A stretch of 13,151 bases of DNA, from NCBI GenBank assembly GCA_031551625.1, contig JAVBNJ010000014.1, forward strand, positions 1-13,151, in the 5' to 3' direction. A program made the position numbers and the translations under genes. The stretch is from JAVBNJ01 sp031551625 (GTDB lineage: Bacteria > Bacteroidota > Bacteroidia > Bacteroidales > UBA932). The notes under the pieces are model-generated. The model did no database searches. It was given only the letters and a program-made list of their open reading frames with translations, and was not told where the DNA came from. Positions 7,328 to 13,151 of the stretch are shown piece after piece (the first letter of the stretch is position 1; every line of letters begins with the position of its first letter).

Positions 7328-8623
7328 ATGAACAAAATTTATTATTTACTTTTATTGGTGTTATTGCCCTTGATGGGCGCGGCACAGGGCGGTACGCAGG
7401 TAATATATACCAGCGGTACATATTCTATCGGTCCGCGAGTATCATTCACTGTTTCATGGCCTGCGGGATCGCGTGTTACATATGGTAATAAAGTGTACAG
7501 CTCGAAAGTGTGGATATTTATTGACTACAAAGACCTGACGGCTGGAACATGGAATCGGGCGCTTATCAAGAGTGTAGATGTTCCTGCAGCAGGAACAACA
7601 TACACTGCGGGTGACCGTGGCTTTTGGTTGCAAGGTGCTACAAATGGTGCTTACAGCCAGAATATAACCGTCACATTACAAAGTGTGCCGTCAAAATTCA
7701 GTTGGTGTGTATTTGTGAGCGATCGGCCACCGGTAGTAAATGTGAACATTAACAATGCGGACTTCAGTGGTACACCGCCATTTGTTGTAACCTATTCCGA
7801 TGCCACAAGCGGAACATTTGCAAATAAAATAAGCAATCCCGTAATTAAAAGAATAGTTTCGCTGACCGATAAAACAAATTGCCCGAGTACCGATATACAA
7901 TGTGCAATAGCCACGCCAACGCTTAGCGGAGGAGGTAGTTTTTGTAATACTGCTAATGTAAATTTTACGACAACTACTACGGTAGGCTGCACTTATTCAT
8001 TGTTGTTAAATGGCGTTGCTACCGGAAAAACATTGACCGGTAATGGCAGTTCTCAAAGTTTTTCCGCTGTTTCTGTAGCAGGGAATTACACGGTGCTTGC
8101 TACCAATATTGCCGCCGCTTGCACTGCCGTGAGCAACATAAAAACAGTACAGATTGTTCTTCCCGTATCAACAGCAGATTTGCCTGTAAATGCTTGTGGC
8201 TGTTCGGCAGCGGCTAGTCTTACATTAATAGGTAGCTATTGTAGAAATTTAATTGCTGACAATGCCGCCTATCTTGATTGTGATGCTATTCAATTAGAAG
8301 TGAAACTGCAAAATGCGGGATATTCGTGTAGTACGGTCGAAGGAACTTTGTGCGATGTTGAAAATGGCTGGCGATGGCCAAATCGAGGAGAGGCAAAATG
8401 CATGTGGAACAATAGATCGGCTATAAATTTTGCGGCTAATGGTGCGACTGATAGGTGGGCGCGTGTGGCAAAATCGGATGGTTATGATCAATACTGTATA
8501 GGTTCTGTTTATTATATGATGGTTCGAGAGAGTTATAGTGGAGAATGTAACTATACAGGAGGTACAGTTGTCGCATGCCAGACGTGTACTCAAAGCCTCA
8601 ATCCTGTTAGATGTGTCCGGTAG
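7328..8623 (+). CDS. Secreted cysteine-rich protein of unknown function
   Basis: This 431-residue protein has a clear signal peptide (residues 1-19, hydrophobic core LLLLVLLPLMGAAQ). The next part (about 20-160) is beta-rich, with VWIFIDYKDL, GFWLQG (98-103), SWCVF (125-129) and a GTPPFVVTY turn. It resembles modules I recall from Bacteroidota surface proteins. Residues about 195-285 look like an Ig-like or adhesin-type beta sandwich rich in Ser, Thr, Gly and Asn. The last 145 residues hold 12 of the 18 cysteines. Within them WRWPNRGEAKCMWNNRS (348-364) loosely recalls the WRLPT...EL..M..NR pattern of FISUMP/DUF1566-type domains; that resemblance is weak. It ends without a recognisable type IX secretion C-terminal domain. 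Its composition is more AT-rich than the efflux operon. It stands alone between a structured leader and a strong terminator. I cannot assign a function; an extracellular or surface location is the safest statement. Confidence 0.85.
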   Translation: MNKIYYLLLLVLLPLMGAAQGGTQVIYTSGTYSIGPRVSFTVSWPAGSRVTYGNKVYSSKVWIFIDYKDLTAGTWNRALIKSVDVPAAGTTYTAGDRGFWLQGATNGAYSQNITVTLQSVPSKFSWCVFVSDRPPVVNVNINNADFSGTPPFVVTYSDATSGTFANKISNPVIKRIVSLTDKTNCPSTDIQCAIATPTLSGGGSFCNTANVNFTTTTTVGCTYSLLLNGVATGKTLTGNGSSQSFSAVSVAGNYTVLATNIAAACTAVSNIKTVQIVLPVSTADLPVNACGCSAAASLTLIGSYCRNLIADNAAYLDCDAIQLEVKLQNAGYSCSTVEGTLCDVENGWRWPNRGEAKCMWNNRSAINFAANGATDRWARVAKSDGYDQYCIGSVYYMMVRESYSGECNYTGGTVVACQTCTQSLNPVRCVR

Positions 8624-8669
8624 CATAAAGGCTGAAAGTAATATTGCAAGTGAGTAATAAAACGTGGAG

Positions 8670-8708
8670 TGAGGCTGTACAAAAAATTGCAACAGCCTCA
8701 TTTTTTTT
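8670..8708 (+). terminator. Strong intrinsic terminator after the secreted-protein gene
   Basis: A perfect 9-bp stem, TGAGGCTGT (8670-8678) with ACAGCCTCA (8692-8700), encloses a 13-nt A-rich loop and is followed by eight T (8701-8708). It overlaps the dxs promoter: the TTG -33 element is inside the loop, and the -7 box starts right after the T run. Confidence 0.92.
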
Positions 8709-8717
8709 GTATCTTTG
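8687..8717 (+). promoter_or_regulatory. dxs promoter, overlapping the upstream terminator
   Basis: TTG at 8687-8689 and TATCTTTG at 8710-8717 are separated by 20 nt, a good match to the Bacteroidota consensus. Transcription should begin around 8723-8726, leaving only about 4-8 nt before the dxs ATG at 8730. This box also argues against the in-frame TTG at 8715 as a start codon, since that codon lies inside the -7 element. Confidence 0.72.
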
Positions 8718-8729
8718 TATGTTTTTTAC

Positions 8730-10583
8730 ATGTCACTACTTGCATCTATAAACTATCCATCCGACTTGCGAAAGATTAAGCCGGAGCAACTCAAGCAACT
8801 CTCGGGCGAGGTGCGCGATTTTATTATCTCGCAATGCTCCGAAAACCCCGGCCACCTGGGCGCCAGCCTGGGCGTGATAGAGTTGACGGTGGCATTGCAC
8901 TACGTGTTCGACACACCGCACGACAAACTTATTTGGGACGTTGGGCATCAGGCCTACGCGCATAAAATCCTTACAGGCCGTCGCGAGGTATTTCATACCA
9001 ACCGTATGCTTGGCGGTATCAGCGGGTTTCCGAAGATGAGCGAAAGTGAATACGATGCGTTTGGCGGTGGACACACTTCGGTGTCGGTGTCGGCAGCGCT
9101 GGGTATTGCCACGGCTGCCAAGATGAACGGCATCGACCAGCAAACCATTGCCGTGATTGGCGATGGTGCACTCACCGGCGGCGAAGCATTCGAAGGGTTA
9201 AACAACGCGGGGGCATCAAAAGCCAACATCCTTGTGGTGTTGAACGATAATAATATTTCGATAGATAAAAATGTAGGGGCGCTGAACAACTATTTGGTAA
9301 AAATGACCACGTCGGCGCGCTACAATCATTTTAAACTCAAACTTTGGAATTTTTTCGGAAATAACCGCATCCGACGCGGGGTACAAAATTTTGTGGGTAC
9401 CACAAAAATTGCACTGCTCAAGCGTAGCAATCTGTTCGAAGCGCTGGGGTTCCGCTATTTTGGCCCGGTCGACGGGCACGATGTGGTGCAACTCACTAAA
9501 ACACTGCAAGCGCTAAAATGCCTCGAAGGGCCAAAGGTATTGCATATCATTACCAAGAAGGGCAAGGGCTACAAGCCTGCCGAAGAAAACCAGACCGAAT
9601 GGCATGCGCCCGGCCGCTACGATAAACATACGGGAAAACGTTTGTCTAAGAACGAACCGCCGCGCTATCAGGATGTGTTTGGCGAAACAATTATTGAATT
9701 GGCCGAACAGAACCCGCGCATTGTGGGCATCACGCCTGCCATGCCCAGCGGTTGTTCGCTCAACCTGATGATGGAACGAATGCCCGACCGTGCATTCGAT
9801 GTAGGCATTGCCGAACAGCATGCCGTTACATTTGCCGCAGGGTTAGCGGCTGGCGGTAAAGTGCCGTTCTGCAACATCTACTCGTCGTTCATGCAGCGTG
9901 CCTACGACCAGGTGATTCACGATGTAGCATTGCAAAACCTGCAGGTGGTGTTTTGCCTCGATCGTGGCGGGCTGGTGGGCGAAGACGGTGCTACGCATCA
10001 CGGAGCATACGACCTTGCATACTTCCGTTGTATTCCGAACCTTACTATTGCCGCTCCGATGAACGAAGTGGAGCTTCGCAATATGCTGTACACTGCGCAA
10101 CTTCCCGGTCGTGGCGCTACGGTGGTGCGCTATCCGCGCGGTTGCGGAGTTGGGCTTGATTGGCGCAAAGCGTTTGAAGAAATTGAAATTGGCAAAGCGC
10201 GTTTGCTGCGCGAAGGAAAAGACATTGCCTTGCTTAGCCTTGGCGATATAGGTAACAAAGCTGCCGAAGCTATTGAACGCGCGGTTTCCGAGGGTATTAG
10301 TGTGCAGCACTACGATATGCGTTTCCTTAAACCGATTGACGAAAGCGTATTGCACCACGTCGGTAAAAATTTTTCTAAAGTGATTACGCTGGAAAACGGT
10401 ACGGTGAAAGGCGGTTTGGGTAGCGCTGTGGCTGAATTTTTTATGGCCAATAACTATAACGTAAAAATTAGTTCATTGGGTATTCCCGATCGTTTTGTGG
10501 AACAAGGTACCATTGCAGAACTGCAAGCCCAATGCGGGTTTGATACTGAGGGTATTTATCGGGCGATAAAAAAGGCTGAATAG
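8730..10583 (+). CDS. dxs: 1-deoxy-D-xylulose-5-phosphate synthase
   Basis: This 617-residue cytosolic enzyme condenses pyruvate with glyceraldehyde 3-phosphate, using thiamine diphosphate and Mg2+. It is the entry step of the MEP isoprenoid pathway and also supplies thiamine and pyridoxal precursors. The thiamine diphosphate/Mg2+ motif is intact: GDGALTGG from Gly144 to NDNN at 172-175. The KKGKGYKPAE segment, the catalytic Glu362 in IAEQHAVTFAAG (equivalent to E. coli Glu370), a DRGG at 411-414 where most relatives have DRAG, GATHHGAYDLAYFRCIPN and RYPRG are all present. Length is normal for the family. I chose ATG 8730 because MSLLASINYPSDLRKI aligns with usual DXS N-termini and the promoter lies directly upstream. 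It is a single-gene unit, convergent with the fic gene only 7 nt away; no terminator fits between them. Confidence 0.97.
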   Translation: MSLLASINYPSDLRKIKPEQLKQLSGEVRDFIISQCSENPGHLGASLGVIELTVALHYVFDTPHDKLIWDVGHQAYAHKILTGRREVFHTNRMLGGISGFPKMSESEYDAFGGGHTSVSVSAALGIATAAKMNGIDQQTIAVIGDGALTGGEAFEGLNNAGASKANILVVLNDNNISIDKNVGALNNYLVKMTTSARYNHFKLKLWNFFGNNRIRRGVQNFVGTTKIALLKRSNLFEALGFRYFGPVDGHDVVQLTKTLQALKCLEGPKVLHIITKKGKGYKPAEENQTEWHAPGRYDKHTGKRLSKNEPPRYQDVFGETIIELAEQNPRIVGITPAMPSGCSLNLMMERMPDRAFDVGIAEQHAVTFAAGLAAGGKVPFCNIYSSFMQRAYDQVIHDVALQNLQVVFCLDRGGLVGEDGATHHGAYDLAYFRCIPNLTIAAPMNEVELRNMLYTAQLPGRGATVVRYPRGCGVGLDWRKAFEEIEIGKARLLREGKDIALLSLGDIGNKAAEAIERAVSEGISVQHYDMRFLKPIDESVLHHVGKNFSKVITLENGTVKGGLGSAVAEFFMANNYNVKISSLGIPDRFVEQGTIAELQAQCGFDTEGIYRAIKKAE

Positions 10584-10590
10584 AGGAGGG

Positions 10591-11982
10591 CTAAGTTTTG
10601 TTTGTTGCACCCTTTCTAATTTTGTCTATGTTTTCTAAAAGTTCGTTTCCTAAAGCTTCAACAATAATAGCGATTTCCTCACTGCTTAAATCCTGATGAT
10701 AGAGTTTGTTAATCATTATCTTACTAGTTGGAATAAGCACTTCATATGCATTACTAAAAAACTGAACACTAAACTCTCCTCCTATAAAAGAAATAGCGCT
10801 ATTAATTTTCCGTAATCCTTTGATTACAGTATTTGCAGTAAGAGATTTTAAATAGCCTAAAAGAATATTGTCATATTTAAAAACATTATTCCAATTATTA
10901 TCGCTTATTACTGTATCCTGAAAAGGAGCTTTATGAATAAATTTTAGTGAGACATTTCTGTCCATAAATAAAGGATCTAATACTTGTAGTTTCTCCTCCC
11001 ACGTTGTAAGCAATGGATAAATACTGTTTTCTAAAACATCTTTTACTGTCTCAGGACTGTATTTTGCTTGTATCATCTCATTGGCTGGTTTTCCAAGTTC
11101 TTTTTTCAGAAGAGCTGCTTTTTTATCAAAATCTCCGATTTCTTCTATACTTTCTCCTTTCGCAGCTTTAATAGAAATTGTTAATGCATGTTCCATTTGT
11201 TTTTCCAGATATTCTACAAAAGGTTGTAGTTGTTCTATAGATGCATGTGCACCGGCAGAAGGTGTTAAGCCAACAGTTACATCACATTGGTGGAGTATTC
11301 GTAAATAGTTTTCTTTATCGTCACTACGCACAATTATCATTGGATAATTGTGTCGTAACAATATATAATTTACCAATAAACGGGCTATACGTCCGTTACC
11401 ATCTTCGAAAGGATGGATTCTTATATAGCGATAATGAAATAGTGTTGCTAATTCAATAGGAGAAAGCATTCCTTTTTTTTCTTCCTCATTGTACCAAGCT
11501 ACTATATCAGTCATGAAGGCAGGTGTTTCCTGAGGAGAAGCGTAGTCAAAAGTTTCTCCGGCAGCTGTTATAACAGAATTTGGTCTGGTTTTGTAAACGC
11601 CTACCTGAACTTCCATTCGCGTTGAATCGCCAGTTGGAGTTTTGGCATCTTTCCAAAAATTTTGCAATAGAATAATCCGATTTAATTCACGAATAAAACT
11701 TTCAGTTAATGGACGTTCTCTATCAGTCGCCTCTCGTTTTACCATTTCCAAACCGACATTGTGCGCTTTCATTTCTTCGTAATCCCTTAAGCTTGCACTA
11801 CCGGAGGTTTCATCAAACATTAAAAGCAACTGGGTTTGTCCATAAGTCAATGTATTTCCTTCTATATGGTTGGAGTTATAGTTAAATTCTAGCTTGAATT
11901 TATTATCCAATCGCTTTTGGTCTTCAGGTTTCAATGGCTGTACGGCGAGCCATTCTTTATATAATTTTGTAATTGTATCCAT
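10591..11982 (-). CDS. Fic-domain protein, class II (likely self-inhibited AMP transferase)
   Basis: This 463-residue protein contains an intact Fic core, HPFEDGNGR at residues 190-198, with the catalytic His190, the phosphate-binding acidic residue and the GNGR anion hole. Fic enzymes usually transfer AMP from ATP to a hydroxyl on a target protein. An N-terminal inhibitory helix motif of the [S/T]xxxE[G/N] type is present as SNHIEG (37-42). This places it in class II, where the glutamate (Glu41) blocks ATP binding until relieved. The roughly 200 residues after the core are helical and Lys/Glu-rich and could be a target-recognition or winged-helix region. Its base composition is clearly more AT-rich than dxs and maf, suggesting acquisition. 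It starts 35 nt after maf and is probably on the same transcript. No separate antitoxin gene is visible, which fits intramolecular inhibition. The target is unknown. Confidence 0.92.
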   Translation of the reverse strand: MDTITKLYKEWLAVQPLKPEDQKRLDNKFKLEFNYNSNHIEGNTLTYGQTQLLLMFDETSGSASLRDYEEMKAHNVGLEMVKREATDRERPLTESFIRELNRIILLQNFWKDAKTPTGDSTRMEVQVGVYKTRPNSVITAAGETFDYASPQETPAFMTDIVAWYNEEEKKGMLSPIELATLFHYRYIRIHPFEDGNGRIARLLVNYILLRHNYPMIIVRSDDKENYLRILHQCDVTVGLTPSAGAHASIEQLQPFVEYLEKQMEHALTISIKAAKGESIEEIGDFDKKAALLKKELGKPANEMIQAKYSPETVKDVLENSIYPLLTTWEEKLQVLDPLFMDRNVSLKFIHKAPFQDTVISDNNWNNVFKYDNILLGYLKSLTANTVIKGLRKINSAISFIGGEFSVQFFSNAYEVLIPTSKIMINKLYHQDLSSEEIAIIVEALGNELLENIDKIRKGATNKT

Positions 11983-12017
11983 CTTATCTAATATCTGTCT
12001 TTTTATCTAAGATATGT

Positions 12018-12608
12018 TTACGCCAAAAACTCATCCAACTCCACGTACAGCCGCTGCATCGGCAATCCCATTACGTTGAAATACGATCCTTCGATACGCT
12101 CAATGCCTACGTAGCCAATCCATTCCTGCGCACCATAGGCCCCAGCCTTGTCATACGGTTTGTAGGTGTCGATGTAGTAATCTATTTCGGGCATTGATAG
12201 TGGCCGGAAAAAAACGGTTGTGTGAGCGGTGAATGTATGTGTATGCTGTGTAGTCCGCAAGCATACACCTGTAAGCACTTCGTGTTTGTTACCACTCAGC
12301 ATTTTTAGCATGCGCTCTGCATCGGTTTTGTCCGTGGGCTTTCCGAGCAGTTGGTGGTTGCAGATAACTACTGTGTCGGCAGTAATCAATAATTCATTGT
12401 TGGCCAACTGCCGGCCAAAGCCCAACGATTTTATTTGTGCCAAGTGCACCGGTACTTTTTCGAGCGGCATGTCGGGCGGATAGGTTTCTTCCACCTCGCC
12501 ATTCAGTTCTATTTTGCACGGCACGCCTAAACCTTCTATAAGCTGTTTGCGGCGCGGCGAGCCCGATGCAAGTATCAGTTGGTAGTTTTTGAGCTTATCA
12601 AGTAACAT
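12018..12608 (-). CDS. maf: Maf-family nucleoside triphosphate pyrophosphatase
   Basis: This 196-residue cytosolic enzyme is a house-cleaning pyrophosphatase that hydrolyses nucleoside triphosphates to monophosphates. The family includes dTTP/UTP-specific and modified-nucleotide-specific members. The hallmarks are complete: LILASGSPRR (11-20) at the N-terminus, ITADTVV (75-81) with catalytic Asp78, LGKP (88-91), and the C-terminal YDKAGAYGAQEWIG and GSYFNVMGLP segments. It most resembles the YhdE-like dTTP/UTP pyrophosphatase group, though the subgroup is a judgement from motifs only. The ATG at 12608 gives the canonical N-terminal spacing. A TAACTTTG -7 box ends 9 nt before this ATG, so the message may have almost no leader. 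The fic gene follows after 35 nt on the same strand. Confidence 0.95.
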   Translation of the reverse strand: MLLDKLKNYQLILASGSPRRKQLIEGLGVPCKIELNGEVEETYPPDMPLEKVPVHLAQIKSLGFGRQLANNELLITADTVVICNHQLLGKPTDKTDAERMLKMLSGNKHEVLTGVCLRTTQHTHTFTAHTTVFFRPLSMPEIDYYIDTYKPYDKAGAYGAQEWIGYVGIERIEGSYFNVMGLPMQRLYVELDEFLA

Positions 12609-12954
12609 TTTTTAATGCAAAGTTATGAATTATGCGTTTTACATCGCGTTTTCCCTCTTGGCGAACTACCGAGAAAAACTCGGTAGTTGAAATCTCTTCT
12701 AATTCCTGTTCGTTATAGATATTTCTTAAATGCAATCCTATGTTGTCTATTGAACAGTCAAATAACTCCGCCATTTGCGATTGAGTAAGCCAAATAGTCT
12801 CATCTTCTAAATAAACATTTAATGATTGTCCATCGGCAATTTCGTAGAGAATAACTTCGTTGTTATCTTCTTTTTCGGTAATGGTTGTTTTTTCATAAGA
12901 TGGGAATACTATAAGTTGTCTATATTTTAAAAATAAAATACAAAATTTGCACAT
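12598..12954 (-). pseudogene. N-terminal fragment of a RhuM-family protein
   Basis: The frame encodes 118 residues. From residue about 33 it matches the start of the RhuM (virulence protein) family as I know it: NNEVILYEIADGQSLNVYLE, then ETIWLTQSQMAELFDCS, then LHLRNIYNEQELEEIS and FFSVVRQEGKRDVKR. The family normally continues with a YNLDMIISVGYRVKS-type block and about 200 more residues. Here the match stops after KRDVKR and the frame ends 11 nt inside maf, in the reading frame of the maf leader. The first about 30 residues are untypical and hydrophobic, and the N-terminus may also be altered. RhuM genes are often associated with mobile or accessory DNA. It is most likely a decayed remnant, although translation of the short form cannot be excluded. 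Confidence 0.72.
12618..12625 (-). promoter_or_regulatory. Likely -7 box of the maf promoter
   Basis: On the minus strand TAACTTTG is a perfect TAnnTTTG match ending 9 nt upstream of the maf ATG. No good TTG partner lies 19-22 nt further upstream, so the promoter is incomplete by consensus. If used, transcription would start within a few bases of the ATG. Confidence 0.45.
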
Positions 12955-12966
12955 TGCTTTCAGTTG

Positions 12967-12981
12967 TTCGGAAATTCCGAA
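12967..12981. repeat. 15-bp palindrome TTCGGAA-A-TTCCGAA
   Basis: Two perfect 7-bp arms flank a single central A. It lies 13 bp upstream of the start of the RhuM-like fragment on the minus strand. The form suits a dimeric regulator's operator or a leftover recombination site; no regulator is encoded in the window. Confidence 0.55.
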
Positions 12982-13025
12982 TTGCTCAAATTTTATTAAG
13001 TATTATGCAAATACTGTTATAAAAC

Positions 13026-13061
13026 ATCTGCGTTAACCCAAGCAAATCTGTGCTATCTGTG
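13026..13061 (-). repeat. CACAGAT-type intergenic repeat
   Basis: Read on the minus strand, CACAGAT, CACAGAT and CGCAGAT occur at 13061-13055, 13052-13046 and 13032-13026. The spacings are 9 and 20 nt, so one unit of the approximately 10-nt period is missing. It resembles the cluster at 7130-7159. It lies just after the stop codon of the partial glycosyltransferase gene. Confidence 0.5.
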
Positions 13062-13064
13062 TTT

Positions 13065-13151
13065 TTAAAACTGTTGTTCAATCAAATATTTGTTGCGGTC
13101 GCTGCCGGAGCGCGACACCAACTCGGCGATGAACCCCGTTAAAAATAATTG
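13065..13151 (-). CDS. GT2-type glycosyltransferase, C-terminal end only
   Basis: The minus strand is open from the window edge for 28 codons and ends with TAA at 13067-13065. The encoded tail contains the segment FLTGFIAELVSRSGSDRNK, followed by YLIEQQF at the C-terminus. A final hydrophobic helix, then FIAEL, then an Arg/Ser/Asp-Arg-Asn block and YLIE matches the C-termini that I recall for membrane-anchored GT2 (dolichol-phosphate sugar synthase-like) glycosyltransferases of Bacteroidota. Codon use is GC-rich like the housekeeping genes and unlike the RhuM fragment next to it. The identification rests on 28 residues only; that it is the end of a real gene is more certain than the family. 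Confidence 0.5.
   Translation of the reverse strand, partial: QLFLTGFIAELVSRSGSDRNKYLIEQQF

Noticed and set aside
8715..8729. TTG start codon for dxs giving five extra residues
   Set aside because: The codon lies within the promoter -7 box, upstream of the expected transcription start, and the extra residues do not match DXS N-termini.
11981..12013. ATCTTA/TAAGAT inverted repeat between fic and maf
   Set aside because: The arms are only 6 bp and AT-rich, among several ATCT repeats. It is neither a convincing terminator nor an operator.
12886..12899. Minus-strand ATGAAAAAAC as an alternative start for the RhuM-like fragment
   Set aside because: It is out of frame with the RhuM-like sequence, and its own frame soon ends; it could only matter if a frameshift were shown.

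Overview
The window looks like a chromosomal segment from a Bacteroidota organism, probably close to Bacteroidia. Three things support this: several matches to the Bacteroidota promoter -7 box TAnnTTTG (with a TTG/TTTG about 19-22 nt upstream at three of them), weak or absent Shine-Dalgarno sequences, and the gene families present. Housekeeping genes are moderately GC-rich. The secreted-protein gene, the fic gene and a RhuM-like fragment are visibly more AT-rich.

Layout, left to right. (1) 2-829, plus strand: the 3' part of a Na+-pumping decarboxylase beta subunit (OadB/MmdB/GcdB family), followed by a clear intrinsic terminator. (2) 1111-6848, plus strand: a complete tripartite RND efflux operon in the order outer-membrane factor, lipoprotein periplasmic adaptor, inner-membrane HAE1-type pump, behind a Bacteroidota-type promoter. 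(3) 6849-7327: a 479-nt non-coding stretch with a consensus promoter, hairpins and two long inverted repeats that interlock (order A-B-A'-B'), so the two stems should be mutually exclusive. (4) 7328-8623, plus strand: a secreted, cysteine-rich protein of unknown function, ended by a textbook terminator. (5) 8730-10583, plus strand: dxs, the first enzyme of the MEP isoprenoid pathway. Its promoter is embedded in the preceding terminator and its mRNA should be almost leaderless. (6) 10591-12608, minus strand: a class II Fic protein downstream of a Maf-type nucleotide pyrophosphatase, probably co-transcribed. (7) 12598-12954, minus strand: an N-terminal fragment of a RhuM-family protein that runs into the maf start. 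(8) 13065-13151, minus strand: the last 28 codons of what looks like a GT2 glycosyltransferase, followed downstream by a short CACAGAT-type intergenic repeat.

The three efflux genes work as one machine, and the maf/fic pair is probably one transcript. The rest appears to be independent transcription units. I see no CRISPR array, transposase, tRNA or rRNA. The least explained parts are the structured non-coding region at 6869-7280 and the cysteine-rich secreted protein that follows it.
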